Shown piece after piece: positions 22,711-22,808 of a stretch of DNA of 22,808 nt; within the stretch, counting starts at the first letter, position 1; every line of letters starts with the position of its first letter. Location: the NCBI GenBank assembly GCA_027012915.1, contig JALUYN010000043.1, positions 1 through 22,808 on the forward strand, written 5' to 3'. The notes beneath the pieces were generated by a model. The model saw only the letters and a list, made by a program, of their open reading frames with translations. It made no database searches and was not told the DNA's origin. A program made the position numbers and the translations under genes. The DNA is from Cellvibrionaceae bacterium (lineage in GTDB: Bacteria > Pseudomonadota > Gammaproteobacteria > Pseudomonadales > Cellvibrionaceae).

Positions 22711-22808
22711 GGCCTGTTAACACTAATTCTGATACTTCTGCTGGAGACTATTTTCGCTCCCAGTCAGGCGGTATGAGCGCCATTTAGTTGTTCTAAATAA
22801 GCGAATTC
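22708..22808 (+). repeat. Second copy of the repeat module, running off the window
   Basis: These 101 bases match the complement of 6232-6332 at about 85 of 101 positions by hand alignment, without gaps. They start TAGGGCCTGTTAACACTAAT and include a hairpin ATTTAG-TTGTT-CTAAAT at 22782-22798. The rest of the element lies beyond the window end. Confidence 0.8.

Overview
The window reads as chromosomal DNA of a Gammaproteobacterium, most likely a marine, Cellvibrionales-like lineage. That placement is inference from the gene repertoire: the long-form PurC, an RNase II with an RNB-type active site, a Na/Pi symporter of the YjbB type, a DUF3301 protein, a spinster-type MFS carrier and an acyl-CoA synthetase with a C-terminal extension. 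Coding density is high and most genes are intact housekeeping or metabolic genes. There is no CRISPR array, rRNA, tRNA, phage module or transposase gene.

Layout. 1-308: the C-terminal DNA-binding part of an AraC regulator, cut by the window start. It converges on a HAD-phosphatase/PlsC acyltransferase fusion (325-1791, minus) across a perfect 24-bp palindrome that holds both stop codons. 2118-4655: a lipoprotein lytic transglycosylase with two solute-binding domains, followed by a small periplasmic cytochrome c. 4764-6047: a GFA/Mss4-like zinc protein and two unrecognised small genes, the second with a triplicated 15-bp translation-start region. 6048-6492: a repeat-rich gap with a MITE-like foldback element. 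6493-7530: an HSL-family esterase, closed by a strong terminator. 7615-10428 (minus): valS, divergent from purC (10793-11911). 12069-13730: Na/Pi symporter. 13762-16773: a MocR-type regulator and an MFS carrier, probably a regulator-target pair. 16795-17112 (minus): BolA, divergent from an RNase II gene (17334-19310), which is followed by a Crp-like regulator. That regulator overlaps, tail to tail, an acyl-CoA synthetase (19900-21636, minus). 21776-22237 (minus): a TIGR01244/DUF442 protein. 22319-22710: a candidate 26-codon ORF overlapping a DUF3301 gene, whose stop codon is the first three bases of another repeat copy that runs off the window.

The most unusual layer is the repeat family with ends TAGGRCCTGYTAACAC. 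It occurs as a full element (about 6063-6332), a half copy at the window end (22708-22808), a solo end (6454-6468) and a palindromic end-to-end form (305-328). In three cases the TAG of the repeat is the in-frame stop codon of the adjacent gene. The family name, host range and mobility cannot be settled from this window alone.
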